NCBI GenBank assembly: GCA_049582065.1 | Contig: JBAUTF010000066.1 | Span: forward strand, 1 to 27,042 | Length of the DNA stretch: 27,042 nt | Source of the DNA: DATKSS01 sp049582065 | GTDB lineage: Bacteria > Chloroflexota > Dormibacteria > Dormibacterales > Dormibacteraceae | Reading direction: 5' to 3' | In this document: one piece after another, positions 9,087 to 16,143 of the stretch | Numbering within the stretch: the first letter of the stretch is position 1 | Layout: every line of letters begins with the position of its first letter | Notes under the pieces: generated by a model | Seen by the model: only the letters and a program-made list of their open reading frames with translations | What the model was told of the DNA's origin: nothing | The model's database searches: none | Position numbers and translations under genes: made by a program

Positions 9087-10394
9087 TTACGGAATGCCGT
9101 TGGTCGGCATGGGCTTGGACGCGCAGTTGCCGCAAGCGCTGGGCGGCCCGGCGACCGTGGCCGTATAGATCGATCCTGTGAACGTGGCGACGCCGTTCTG
9201 GATCGTCGCCATCTGCACGCCCTGGTAACCGAGATGGTTGCTCGACGAGTAGCCGAACGGCACCAGTCCGGGCCCTTGATCGATCTGGCCGCTGTTGATC
9301 ACGTTGATCACGTCCTGACGGCTTGGGTTCCGGCCGGCCTTCTTCATCGCCTGGACGAAGCTGTACGCCACGGCCATCCCGTACACGACGTTGCCGTCGA
9401 AGGGCAGCGGGCCGATGTACTGGTCGTGGATCTGCTTGAAGAGAGTGATCCACGGGCTGGACGTGTCACTCGTTGCGGGCAGGTAGCCGGAGGTGACGAG
9501 GCCGTTCACAAGGCCCGCCGCCGCCTTGTTGTTGGCGAAAGACGCAAGTAGACCGCCCAGGGTCGTCGGGTCGGCGCCGACGCTGCTCACCACCCACTTC
9601 GGAGTGAAGTGGAGGGCGGCAGCCGTCAGCAGGGTGATCGCCGTGAAGGCGGGGATGGTGTAGAGGACCACGACCTGCGCGCCGCTCGCCTGCAGCTTCG
9701 CGAGTTGCGGTGCCAGGTTGGTGTTGGTGGGCACGTACTTCTCTTTGTCAACGACGTTCGAGGCCGAGATCTGCGAGTCGAGACCCTGGACTCCGCCCTG
9801 GCCGAAGTCGTCGTCCTGGTAGAGGTAGCCGACTTTCTGGCCTGAGAAGTTGTCGTTGACGTACTTGCCTGAGATCTTGCCTTCGATGATGTAGTCAGGC
9901 TGCCAGCCGAACGTGTACGGCCACTTCGAGGTGTTGTTCCAGCAATCGCAGCCGGAGGCGACGAAGAGGTCCGGCACCTTGGAGCTGTTCAGGTAGTCGA
10001 CGACCGCGGTGTGGGTCGGCGTGCCGAGCCCGTTGAAGATTGCGAACACCTTGTCCTCGAGCACGAGCTTGTGGACCACCGTCGAGGTGTTCGCCGGGTT
10101 GTACCCGTCATCCTCGTACAGGTACGTGATCGTGCGCCCGTTGACGCCGCCGTGGTCGTTGACCCACTCGAAGTAGGCGTGTGAAGCCTGAGAGATCTCC
10201 GAGTAGCCCGGTGCGGCGGCACCGGTCAACGGCTGGTGGCTGCCGATCAGGATATTGGTCGCCGTGATGCCGGGAGCCGAGGCGGTGTTGGTCGTGCTCG
10301 ATCCACTACCGCCGCCGCAGGCGCTTACCAGTAGGGCGGCCACGACCAGCGGTGCTCCCCACGCCGCCGAGATTCGCCGGATCACTGAGCTCAC
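9087..10394 (-). CDS. livK: ABC transporter substrate-binding lipoprotein (LivK type)
   Basis: A 435-residue type I periplasmic-binding-protein-fold lipoprotein that captures the ligand outside the membrane and delivers it to LivHM. The N-terminus is a lipoprotein signal peptide with lipobox LLVSAC followed by a Gly/Ser linker. The mature protein begins ITATNILIGSHQPLTG and contains YFEWVNDHGGVNGR and LVLEDKVFAIFNGLGTPT, standard for the family. The open frame runs about 77 codons further upstream, but the GTG at 10394 has a strong GGAGGTGA site 5 nt before it and places the signal peptide at the N-terminus. It is the first gene of the livKGFHM operon. A Cys pair (GCDCW) around residue 195 is unusual. 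The ligand is unknown. Confidence 0.93.
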   Translation of the reverse strand: MSSVIRRISAAWGAPLVVAALLVSACGGGSGSSTTNTASAPGITATNILIGSHQPLTGAAAPGYSEISQASHAYFEWVNDHGGVNGRTITYLYEDDGYNPANTSTVVHKLVLEDKVFAIFNGLGTPTHTAVVDYLNSSKVPDLFVASGCDCWNNTSKWPYTFGWQPDYIIEGKISGKYVNDNFSGQKVGYLYQDDDFGQGGVQGLDSQISASNVVDKEKYVPTNTNLAPQLAKLQASGAQVVVLYTIPAFTAITLLTAAALHFTPKWVVSSVGADPTTLGGLLASFANNKAAAGLVNGLVTSGYLPATSDTSSPWITLFKQIHDQYIGPLPFDGNVVYGMAVAYSFVQAMKKAGRNPSRQDVINVINSGQIDQGPGLVPFGYSSSNHLGYQGVQMATIQNGVATFTGSIYTATVAGPPSACGNCASKPMPTNGIP

Positions 10395-10416
10395 GATCTT
10401 CACCTCCAAGTTGTTG

Positions 10417-10445
10417 CTGACAAGCGAGTTCACCGATAGTACTCT
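10417..10445 (+). promoter_or_regulatory. Predicted leaderless promoter of the TetR-family gene
   Basis: CTGACA (10417-10422) and TACTCT (10440-10445) are separated by 17 nt and fit -35 and -10 boxes. The TTG start codon at 10453 follows after 7 nt, close to the expected transcription start, so the mRNA would be leaderless. The -10 lies inside the palindrome at 10429-10452. Boxes are seen; activity is inferred. Confidence 0.5.
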
Positions 10446-10452
10446 CGGCGAA
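10429..10452. promoter_or_regulatory. 24-bp palindrome, probable TetR-family operator shared by both divergent promoters
   Basis: The left half TTCACCGATAGT and the right half ACTCTCGGCGAA are reverse complements at 20 of 24 positions, centred on AGTACT. The site sits in the short gap between divergent livK and the TetR-family gene and overlaps the predicted -10 box on each strand. Size, symmetry and position match TetR-family operators. Binding by the neighbouring regulator is inference. Confidence 0.65.
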
Positions 10453-10464
10453 TTGAACAGGCAA
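10436..10464 (-). promoter_or_regulatory. Predicted promoter of the livKGFHM operon
   Basis: On the minus strand TTGCCT (10459-10464) and TACTAT (10436-10441) are separated by exactly 17 nt. Transcription would start about 35 nt upstream of the livK GTG, leaving room for its GGAGGTGA ribosome-binding site. The -10 lies within the palindrome, so a bound repressor would block it. Confidence 0.5.
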
Positions 10465-11154
10465 CCGTCGAATACGGTCCAGACCAGGTCGCTGACACGA
10501 CGCGAGGCCAAGGAGCGCACGCGCGTGCGCCTGCTCGACGCGGCCCGGCAGCTCATCCTGGCGGGTGGCGAAACTCGCCTCACCGCCAGCAAGGTGGCCC
10601 GTAGCGCCGGTGTCGCCGGCGCCACGTTCTACGAGCATTTCCAGAACCGCAATGACCTTCTCCGGGCCCTATCCGACGAGCTCTTCGACGAGCTGCGAGG
10701 CGAACTCGCGGCGCAACGGCGCGAGGCGCTGGCGGCGCCGACCAACGAGGAGAAGCTTCGCCAGGAGTTCCGCACCCCGCTCCAGATCCTGGCCGCGAAC
10801 CCCGACCTGTTCCGACTCGCCCTGCGAGTGCGCCATCACCCGGGCTCGCCGCTGGGCGATTCGAGCCGCCTACTCAACGGCAGCACGCGGCGGGACCTCG
10901 TGTCTGAGCTGGTCGCCCGCGGCTACCCTGCAGGCACGCCCGGCGAGCAGCGGCGGCTGGAGATGATCGCGGACATCCACATCGCCGCCACCGAAGTCCT
11001 CGCGCTGGGCCACGTGTCAGGACGATATCCGGACCTCGGTGAGGTCGTGGACATGCTCATTCTGGTCACTCGCGGCACCCGCCTGGTGCGGGAGTGGAAT
11101 GATGGTCACGCGCCGCTGCGGGCGCGGATTCGGGCAGCGCGCCGCCCACGGTAG
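10453..11154 (+). CDS. TetR/AcrR family transcriptional regulator
   Basis: A DNA-binding regulator of about 233 residues. The N-terminal helix-turn-helix domain shows RTRVRLLDAARQLI, then RLTASKVARSAGVAGATFYEHFQNRNDLL, the canonical TetR layout with the recognition helix ending in TFYEHF. The C-terminal all-helical part (about 90-230) is the ligand-binding and dimer domain and has no recognisable signature. The frame is open to 10255, but upstream sequence overlaps livK. The TTG at 10453, 7 nt after a -10-like TACTCT, is the best start, although no Shine-Dalgarno is present. It is divergent from livKGFHM across a 24-bp palindrome, so it probably represses itself and the importer and responds to the imported compound or a derivative. 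Confidence 0.88.
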   Translation: MNRQPSNTVQTRSLTRREAKERTRVRLLDAARQLILAGGETRLTASKVARSAGVAGATFYEHFQNRNDLLRALSDELFDELRGELAAQRREALAAPTNEEKLRQEFRTPLQILAANPDLFRLALRVRHHPGSPLGDSSRLLNGSTRRDLVSELVARGYPAGTPGEQRRLEMIADIHIAATEVLALGHVSGRYPDLGEVVDMLILVTRGTRLVREWNDGHAPLRARIRAARRPR

Positions 11155-11165
11155 GATTCGGTGCG

Positions 11166-11945
11166 GTGGTCGCTCGCCTCAAGCCGTACTGGCTGCATGC
11201 CTACCTGCTCACGTACACACCGATCCTGCTCTTCGCGGACAGCAGGATCACCGCGCTCTGGCAGCAGTGGATGCTCGGGGCGCTCACCTTCGCCGTGCTC
11301 TATCTCTCGGCACTCAAGGCGCCGAAAGAGCAGCGCTGGCAGGTGTGGACGTGCGTGGTGGTCGCGACCGGGTTCGAGATCTTCGGCTCTCTGATCTGGG
11401 GCGTCTACCGGTACAGGCTGCACAACGTCCCGCTGTTCGTGCCGCCTGGCCACGGCATGGTGTACCTCTTCGGCCTTATGGCCGCGAGGACGCCGGTCGT
11501 GCTCCGGTACGGCAAGCGAGTTGCGTACGTGGTCCTGGGCGGCGCCACGACATGGGCGGTCCTGGGTTTGACGCTGCTCCCGGTGATCACCGGCCGGGTC
11601 GACCTGCAGGGCGCCATCTGCCTGCCGGTATTCGCCTACTTCGTCCTGCGCTCGCCAAGGTGGGCCTTGTTCTCCGCGATCTTCATCGCGACGGGTGAGC
11701 TCGAGATCTTCGGCACGTCGTTCGGCAACTGGGCGTGGCTGCCGGTCGCGCCCTGGACCCACATCCCTTCAGGCAACCCGCCGTCGGTCATCGCGGGCGG
11801 CTACTGCGTGATCGACGCCTCGGTCCTGTTGGTCATGCGCGCCATGGCCAGGTTCCGCACTCAGCCGTTCATCTCGACGGTGGCGCTGCCGACCGTGGTG
11901 CGACGTCCATCTGAGTCCTCGCCCCAGACTTCCACCTCCACCTGA
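11166..11945 (+). CDS. Polytopic membrane protein of unknown function
   Basis: A 259-residue protein with about seven hydrophobic segments and short polar loops, which I do not assign to a named family. Notable parts are HAYLLTYTPILLF near the N-terminus, a conserved-looking VPPGHGMVYLFGL segment with a His in a membrane-adjacent loop, and GELEIFGTSFGNWAWLP followed by IPSGNPPSVIAGGY. The GTG at 11166 has AGGA 9 nt upstream, and the gene begins 11 nt after the TetR-family gene, so the two may be co-transcribed. The last 28 codons run antisense into the convergent maoC gene (85-base overlap) and are polar and low in complexity. They are probably not functional sequence, or the overlap is tolerated. 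Confidence 0.68.
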   Translation: MVARLKPYWLHAYLLTYTPILLFADSRITALWQQWMLGALTFAVLYLSALKAPKEQRWQVWTCVVVATGFEIFGSLIWGVYRYRLHNVPLFVPPGHGMVYLFGLMAARTPVVLRYGKRVAYVVLGGATTWAVLGLTLLPVITGRVDLQGAICLPVFAYFVLRSPRWALFSAIFIATGELEIFGTSFGNWAWLPVAPWTHIPSGNPPSVIAGGYCVIDASVLLVMRAMARFRTQPFISTVALPTVVRRPSESSPQTSTST

Positions 11946-12253
11946 TCGCCCTCGACACGGATCACCTTGCCCCCGCAGCGGTAAGGCCGGGCGGGGACGT
12001 CGATCCCGCGATAGCTGACCTCGAAGGTCTTCAAGGTGCCGCGATCCCCCAACCAATCGGTCACCAGCTGGCCGAGAAACGCCGCCTTCAGCAGCCCGTG
12101 GAGGATGACCCCTGGCAGTCCGACGCTCTGCGCGAAAGGCTGGTCGTAGTGGATCTCGTAGAAGTCGCCCTGCGCGCCCGCGTACTGCACCAGCTGGCGC
12201 GTGCTCGGATGCTTCATCAGCTCGGGAAGCTCCTGCCCCGCCTGGACGTTCAT
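11861..12253 (-). CDS. MaoC-type hydratase/dehydratase, catalytic half
   Basis: A 130-residue single hot-dog-domain protein of the MaoC (R-hydratase 2) family, which adds or removes water at an enoyl-/3-hydroxyacyl-thioester double bond. The hydratase-2 motif is visible as YAGAQGDFYEIHYDQPFA (about 24-41), containing the catalytic Asp and His, followed by the GVILHGLLKAA helix. The ATG at 12253 overlaps the stop of the preceding gene as ATGA. An upstream open frame exists but is a shadow of that gene. With the adjacent second hot-dog protein it should form a heterodimer, as in HadAB or steroid-side-chain ChsH1/ChsH2-type enzymes. Substrate chain type is not determinable. Confidence 0.88.
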   Translation of the reverse strand: MNVQAGQELPELMKHPSTRQLVQYAGAQGDFYEIHYDQPFAQSVGLPGVILHGLLKAAFLGQLVTDWLGDRGTLKTFEVSYRGIDVPARPYRCGGKVIRVEGDQVEVEVWGEDSDGRRTTVGSATVEMNG

Positions 12254-12672
12254 CTGCGGATGGCCGTCCCTCTCAGCCGGGCCACGAGCGCGCCGTCCTG
12301 GTTGACGTAGTCGGTTTCGAAGACGATGAAGAGCAGGTTGCCGCTCGAACCTGCCTTCTCGTAGACCTCGGCGACGCGTCCGGTGGCCGTGATGCGGTCG
12401 CCGATCCTCACCGGCGCGAAATACTCGAAGCGGTTGCCGCCGTTGAGCCACCCTTTGCCGTATTCCTCCGCCTCCGCCAGGTGCACTGAAGCGGGAGCGA
12501 GGGCGACCAGAAACGTGGGTGGCGCTTCCTCGGTCCAGCGCGGGTTGGGGTCGCCGATCGCCTCGGCGAATCGCTTGACGTGCCCGGCTTCGACCACCGC
12601 CTCCGTGGGCGGCCCGTCGACGCCGATGCGGGCGCGCAGGCGCTCGACGACCGAAGCGGCGGGCGCGCTCAC
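12250..12672 (-). CDS. MaoC-family N-terminal (FAS1-type) dehydratase partner subunit
   Basis: A 140-residue hot-dog protein of the N-terminal MaoC-like/FAS1-dehydratase type. It lacks the DxxxxH hydratase motif and normally serves as the structural or acyl-binding partner of the catalytic subunit. Family-like segments are AVVEAGHVKRFAEAIGDPNP near the start and GGNRFEYFAPVRIGDRITATGRV in the middle. The GTG at 12672 overlaps the acyl-CoA dehydrogenase stop as GTGA, and the 3' end overlaps the catalytic maoC gene as ATGA, so all three are translationally coupled. The longer frame upstream (to 12762) is antigenic shadow of the dehydrogenase and was rejected. Confidence 0.86.
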   Translation of the reverse strand: MSAPAASVVERLRARIGVDGPPTEAVVEAGHVKRFAEAIGDPNPRWTEEAPPTFLVALAPASVHLAEAEEYGKGWLNGGNRFEYFAPVRIGDRITATGRVAEVYEKAGSSGNLLFIVFETDYVNQDGALVARLRGTAIRR

Positions 12673-13838
12673 CGGCCTCGCGGAAGGCCGAGCACTCGCT
12701 CGGCGATGATGTTGCGCTGGATCTCCGACGAACCGGCGTAGATCGTCTCTCCCTGGGCCCACATCCAGCCGTACTGCCAGCGGCCATCCTCGATCGCAAA
12801 CGGCGACTCGGGCGCCAGCGCTCCGTACAGCCCCTCGATTCCGAGCGCGGTCTCCTGGATGCGCTTGTCCATCTCGCTCCAGTAGAGCTTGGTCAGGCTC
12901 GCCTCCGCGCCGGGCGCCTGGCCGTGCTGGGCGCTCGTCAGGTTGCGCAGCCCGATAAGTCGGAAGATGTGCGCCTCGATCTGAGCCTGCGCCACCTTCT
13001 GGCGCGTGCCCGGGTCGGAGCCGGCGCCACGCTCGCGGGCGAGCTGCGCCAGCTGCGCCACGGCACGCTCGAAGCGCGCCGCCTGCGCCAGCCCGCCGCG
13101 CTCGAAACCGAAGACCGTCATCGCAATCTTCCAGCCCGCGTCAGGCTCGCCGACCAGGTCGCTTTCTTCGACCTCAGCGCCGGACAGGAACACCTCGCAG
13201 AACTCGCCTCCGCCGGTCATCTGCCGGATGCGGCGTACCTCGACTCCTGGCTGGCGCATGTCGACCAGGAAGAAGCCGATGCCCCGGTGACCGCCCGCCG
13301 GGTCGGTCCGCGCGAGCAGGAAGCTCTTGTCGGCGTAGTGCGCGCCGCTGGACCAGGTCTTCTGGCCGCTGATCAGCCACTTCCCGTCCTTGTGCTCGGC
13401 GCGCGTTCGCAGGCCGGCGAGATCGCTACCGGCGTCAGGCTCGCTGAAGCCCTGGCAGAAGATCAGCTCGCCGCGGAGGATCTTCTCGACATAGGTCTCT
13501 TTCTGCCATGGCGAGCCATGGACGAGCAGCGTGGGGGCCAAAAGGCTCACGCCGAGCCGGCCGAGAATGATCGGAGCCCCGGCCCTGGCCATCTCCTCCT
13601 GGTAGATCGCCTGCATCACGGGCGTCGCCTTTCGGCCACCCGCCTCCTCCGGCCACCCCAGCTTCAGCCAGCCACCCTCGTGCAGGCGGCGCTGCCAGTC
13701 GCGCTGGATCTCGGTCTCGTCGTCTTCGCGGTACCCGCCGACGCCGCCATGGCGCCACTCGGCCGGCAGGTTGCGGTCCATCCAGGCTCGGACCTCTAGC
13801 CGGAAGGCTTCCTCCTCTGGACTGAATCCGAGGTCCAC
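12669..13838 (-). CDS. Acyl-CoA dehydrogenase (FadE-like)
   Basis: A 389-residue FAD-dependent acyl-CoA dehydrogenase that introduces the alpha-beta double bond in an acyl-CoA. N-terminal helical domain (about 1-120), beta-barrel (about 125-230; FCQGFSEPDAGSDLAGLRTRA and LISGQKTWSSGAHYAD) and C-terminal helical domain are all present. The C-terminal motif reads YAGSSEIQRNIIAERVLGLPR, the form seen in actinobacterial steroid/branched-chain FadE proteins. The usual catalytic Glu of the YEG version is Ala here, so the base may be elsewhere or in a partner subunit. The GTG start has TAAGCT 6 nt upstream, which is compatible with a leaderless mRNA. It leads a three-gene operon with two MaoC subunits: dehydrogenation followed by hydration. 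Confidence 0.93.
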   Translation of the reverse strand: MDLGFSPEEEAFRLEVRAWMDRNLPAEWRHGGVGGYREDDETEIQRDWQRRLHEGGWLKLGWPEEAGGRKATPVMQAIYQEEMARAGAPIILGRLGVSLLAPTLLVHGSPWQKETYVEKILRGELIFCQGFSEPDAGSDLAGLRTRAEHKDGKWLISGQKTWSSGAHYADKSFLLARTDPAGGHRGIGFFLVDMRQPGVEVRRIRQMTGGGEFCEVFLSGAEVEESDLVGEPDAGWKIAMTVFGFERGGLAQAARFERAVAQLAQLARERGAGSDPGTRQKVAQAQIEAHIFRLIGLRNLTSAQHGQAPGAEASLTKLYWSEMDKRIQETALGIEGLYGALAPESPFAIEDGRWQYGWMWAQGETIYAGSSEIQRNIIAERVLGLPRGR

Positions 13839-13904
13839 GCTCTGAGCTTAAGGCGTCCTGCGCCCGGGTTACATTGGGCCCGAAAAAGGGCAAAGATAGA
13901 AGGG

Positions 13905-14285
13905 ATGGCATCTGAAGTCCTTTGCGGAATCTGCGGCGCTTCACTGGCCAACCCTTATGCGCCCTGCCCGGGGTGCGGCGCCCGCGCCTCAGGAGGCTAT
14001 CGAGGAGCGGTCGTTCCGCAACGCAAGAGCCCCGCGCTGGCCGCGGCGCTCGCGATCATTCCCGGATGCGGCCACTTCTACCTCGGCCACAACAAAAAGG
14101 GGATCGCCTACCTGCTCGGCATCGGCGGGCTGCAGTTCTTCGGCCTCGACCTCGACCTGAGCGTGATCGGGCTTGCGCTGGGCGTGCCCATGGAGCTCGG
14201 TGGCGGCACGCTGTGGCTCTACAGCATCGTGGACGCGTACCGGACTGCCAAGCACATGGAGGCGAGCCCCGGTCTCAGCGGATGA
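13905..14285 (+). CDS. Zinc-ribbon plus TM2-like small membrane protein
   Basis: A 126-residue protein with an N-terminal four-cysteine zinc ribbon (CGICGASL...CPGCG, about 7-25), a short basic linker, and a C-terminal membrane part with two or three hydrophobic segments. ALAAALAIIPGCGHFYLGH and KGIAYLLGIGGLQFFGL resemble the TM2/DUF5683-type hairpin, in which a glycine/aromatic-rich helix pair is joined by a short polar turn. The function of such proteins is unknown; the ribbon may mediate protein or nucleic-acid contacts at the membrane. It is divergent from the acyl-CoA dehydrogenase gene (66-nt gap) and convergent with the AT-hook gene. The purine-rich stretch AGAAGGG directly abuts the ATG and is a poor ribosome-binding site. 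Confidence 0.78.
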   Translation: MASEVLCGICGASLANPYAPCPGCGARASGGYRGAVVPQRKSPALAAALAIIPGCGHFYLGHNKKGIAYLLGIGGLQFFGLDLDLSVIGLALGVPMELGGGTLWLYSIVDAYRTAKHMEASPGLSG

Positions 14286-14297
14286 CCGGCTGAGGCG

Positions 14298-14666
14298 TTA
14301 GGAAGCCTTTCGCCTCTTCCTCGTCGCGGTCTTGCGCCGGCCGTTGGCGGGCGCAGCGGTGGAGCGTCGCTTCTTCGTGGTTCCGCCCAGGGCCCGCTGC
14401 ACGCGTCTCGAGATGGTGCGCAAACCGCGCTCAACCGTCGTGGTGGCCGCCGCCGATCCGCGCTCGGTCAGCTTGACGACCTGCCGCCTGAGCTTGCGGT
14501 TCTCCTTGATGAGCTCCGCGACCATGTTGTTCAACTGGCCGACGAGCTCGCCACCTTCCGCTCGCTTACGCCGCGTGCGAACGGTGGTCGTGGATTTCGA
14601 GCCGGGTGGCCGGCCACGTCGACGGCGCGGCGATTCCTGGCCTTGCGGGGTTTCGTCTGGCGACAT
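14298..14666 (-). CDS. AT-hook, coiled-coil, basic-tail nucleoid-type protein
   Basis: A 122-residue strongly basic protein that looks like a DNA-packaging or nucleoid-associated factor. It has an AT-hook-like RRRRGRPPGSKS (14-25; GRP core at 18-20), a predicted coiled coil with NNMVAELIKENRKLRRQVVKL (about 45-65) suited to oligomerisation, and a histone-H1-like Lys/Arg/Ala tail (about 90-122, with GRRKTATRKRRKAS). It is not HU, Lsr2 or H-NS by any motif I can see. The ATG has a good AGGAG site 5 nt upstream, and TATACT further upstream is a plausible -10. The DNA-binding role is inferred from composition and the hook motif. Confidence 0.75.
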   Translation of the reverse strand: MSPDETPQGQESPRRRRGRPPGSKSTTTVRTRRKRAEGGELVGQLNNMVAELIKENRKLRRQVVKLTERGSAAATTTVERGLRTISRRVQRALGGTTKKRRSTAAPANGRRKTATRKRRKAS

Positions 14667-14746
14667 TTCGACTCCTGGGACATGCCCGAACTAACCGGTT
14701 TGCCCCGGCAGTATAGATGCACGACCTTAAGAATCTTTGACGCGAA

Positions 14747-15160
14747 TTACGCCGCGGCGAGCATCTGTTGTTTGGAAATGCTCTTGAGGCCTTCTCGGGC
14801 CAGCTCATGCGCAGGATTGGCTTTACGGCTTACATAACGGACCACGCGCCAACCGCGCCTGCATCGCTCGCGAACTTCGTGCACGGCGACGCGAAAACTG
14901 TCACTCGACGGCATGCGACTCCGGACCACTGGTGCGCAGTCCGTGCGCACGATGACACGGTGATAGGGCCAGCGGGCCGCGGCAAGATCGAGAGCGCCGG
15001 CGCACACGTGCGCCTCCAACTGCGCCGACCCACCCAGGTGAGAAAAGCCGAACGATTCCGTATAGACGGCGCGACCCCTAACAAAAACGGCCAGGCCACA
15101 TCCGGCCCGGCCGTTCTTGTCGAGAGCGGCGTCCACATAGATCACCAAGCACTCCCGCAA
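14747..15160 (-). CDS. RNase H-fold protein with altered fourth catalytic residue
   Basis: A 137-residue single-domain protein of the RNase H-like superfamily (the class often annotated reverse-transcriptase-like or RNase HI-type). From the chosen start, three of the four metal-binding carboxylates are in place: D10 in VIYVDAAL, E49 in SAQLEAHVC and D74 in VIVRTDCAP. The fourth, normally Asp in an N-x-x-A-D-x-L-A motif, is H118 in ANPAHELAREG. I chose the TTG at 15160 because GGGAGGAAC lies 7-8 nt before it and the fold begins immediately after. The open frame runs upstream to 15520 but overlaps fabI and is not conserved-looking. Nuclease activity is possible but uncertain given the His. Confidence 0.7.
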   Translation of the reverse strand: MRECLVIYVDAALDKNGRAGCGLAVFVRGRAVYTESFGFSHLGGSAQLEAHVCAGALDLAAARWPYHRVIVRTDCAPVVRSRMPSSDSFRVAVHEVRERCRRGWRVVRYVSRKANPAHELAREGLKSISKQQMLAAA

Positions 15161-15324
15161 ACTCTGTTCCTCCCGTATAGCGGTCAGGCCTCCCAGGCCC
15201 GCGGCGAGTGGGGACCCCACTGAGGTGCCGCCAGGATTTCGGAAGAGCCTAACATGATGTTGCGCGCTTGTCCCCAGCTGTGCACAAGATGTGGGGTCAC
15301 ACCTGCCGGACGAAGCTGGGAGGC

Positions 15325-15345
15325 CCCCGGTGGGCTCCACCGGGG
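15325..15345 (-). terminator. GC-rich hairpin downstream of fabI
   Basis: CCCCGGTGG and CCACCGGGG form a perfect 9-bp stem with a 3-nt GCT loop, 12 nt past the fabI stop. No T-run follows on the minus strand. It marks the probable 3' end of the long operon, possibly as a pause or Rho-assisted terminator. The rest of the 197-nt gap (15161-15357) also holds the 13-bp palindrome GTGGGGACCCCAC at 15208-15220 and no gene. Confidence 0.55.
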
Positions 15346-15357
15346 ATGCGGCACGCT

Positions 15358-16143
15358 CTACTCGGGAGGCAGCTCGGTTCCCATCGCGTGATAGCCCCCG
15401 TCGACGTGCAGGAGCTCCCCTGTTGTCAGGTCCAGGTAATCGGAAAGCAGTGCGCACACCGCTCGCCCGACCGGAGAGCGGTCCTGCATGTTCCAGCCCA
15501 GCGGCGCACGCTTTTCCCACACCTCTTCAAAATCTTTGAATCCTGGAATCCCGCTCGCCGCAAGCGTGGCCAGCGGACCCGCGCACACCGCGTTGACGCG
15601 AATTTTGTAGCGCCCCAGGTCGCGCGCCAAATAGCGGGTCACGGACTCGAGGGCCGCCTTGCTTACGCCCATCCAGTCGTATTTCGGCCATGCGGTCGTT
15701 GAGTTGTCGAAATCTATTGTGACAAGTGATCCGCCGTGCTCTTTCATTAACGGAAGAAATCCACTTGCCAGCTCTTTGAAAGAAAAAGCGCTCACCTGAA
15801 AGGCCGTCGCGGCGCTTTCCCAGGGAGTATTGAGAAATTGTCCGCCGAGTGCATCCGCGGGAGCAAACGCGAGCGAGTGAACCAGCCCGTCGATGCGGTC
15901 CCAACGCTTGCCGGTCTCTTTCACGGCTGCGGCGATATCCGTGGGTTTCGTCACATCCAGCTCGAGGATTTCTGGCACCGGGTTGAGCTTTTTGGCCGTC
16001 ATCTGCGTGATGGTCATCATCCGGCCAAAGCTCGTGAGGAGCAGCTCGGCCCCGGCGCGCTGCGCCTCCTGCGCGATGGCGTAGCCGATGGAGCGGCGGT
16101 CGCTCATGCCGGCGATGAGGACCTTCTTGCCTGTGAGGATCAC
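15358..16143 (-). CDS. fabI: Enoyl-ACP reductase (NADH), InhA-like FabI
   Basis: A 261-residue short-chain dehydrogenase/reductase that performs the last step of each fatty-acid elongation cycle, reducing enoyl-ACP. It has the FabI-type nucleotide loop AGMSDRRSIGYAIA (11-24) and the catalytic Tyr155 and Lys162 in WPKYDWMGVSKAALES. The region DFDNSTTAWPKY has Phe145 where many FabI enzymes have a Tyr, as in mycobacterial InhA (MDFD...). LLLTSFGRMMTITQMTAKKL likewise resembles InhA. The GTG at 16143 overlaps the preceding sulfurtransferase stop as GTGA; the frame upstream of it is shadow. It is the last gene of the long minus-strand string. Confidence 0.93.
   Translation of the reverse strand: MILTGKKVLIAGMSDRRSIGYAIAQEAQRAGAELLLTSFGRMMTITQMTAKKLNPVPEILELDVTKPTDIAAAVKETGKRWDRIDGLVHSLAFAPADALGGQFLNTPWESAATAFQVSAFSFKELASGFLPLMKEHGGSLVTIDFDNSTTAWPKYDWMGVSKAALESVTRYLARDLGRYKIRVNAVCAGPLATLAASGIPGFKDFEEVWEKRAPLGWNMQDRSPVGRAVCALLSDYLDLTTGELLHVDGGYHAMGTELPPE

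Noticed and set aside
11945..12799. Long minus-strand frame giving a 312-residue protein through the MaoC region
   Set aside because: Only its last 130 residues match a MaoC domain; the upstream part is an arginine-rich shadow of the two preceding genes.
15260..15300. DnaA-box-like sequence TGTGCACAA and repeated TGGGG motifs
   Set aside because: Only a single imperfect box, no cluster, no AT-rich unwinding region and no origin-linked genes nearby.
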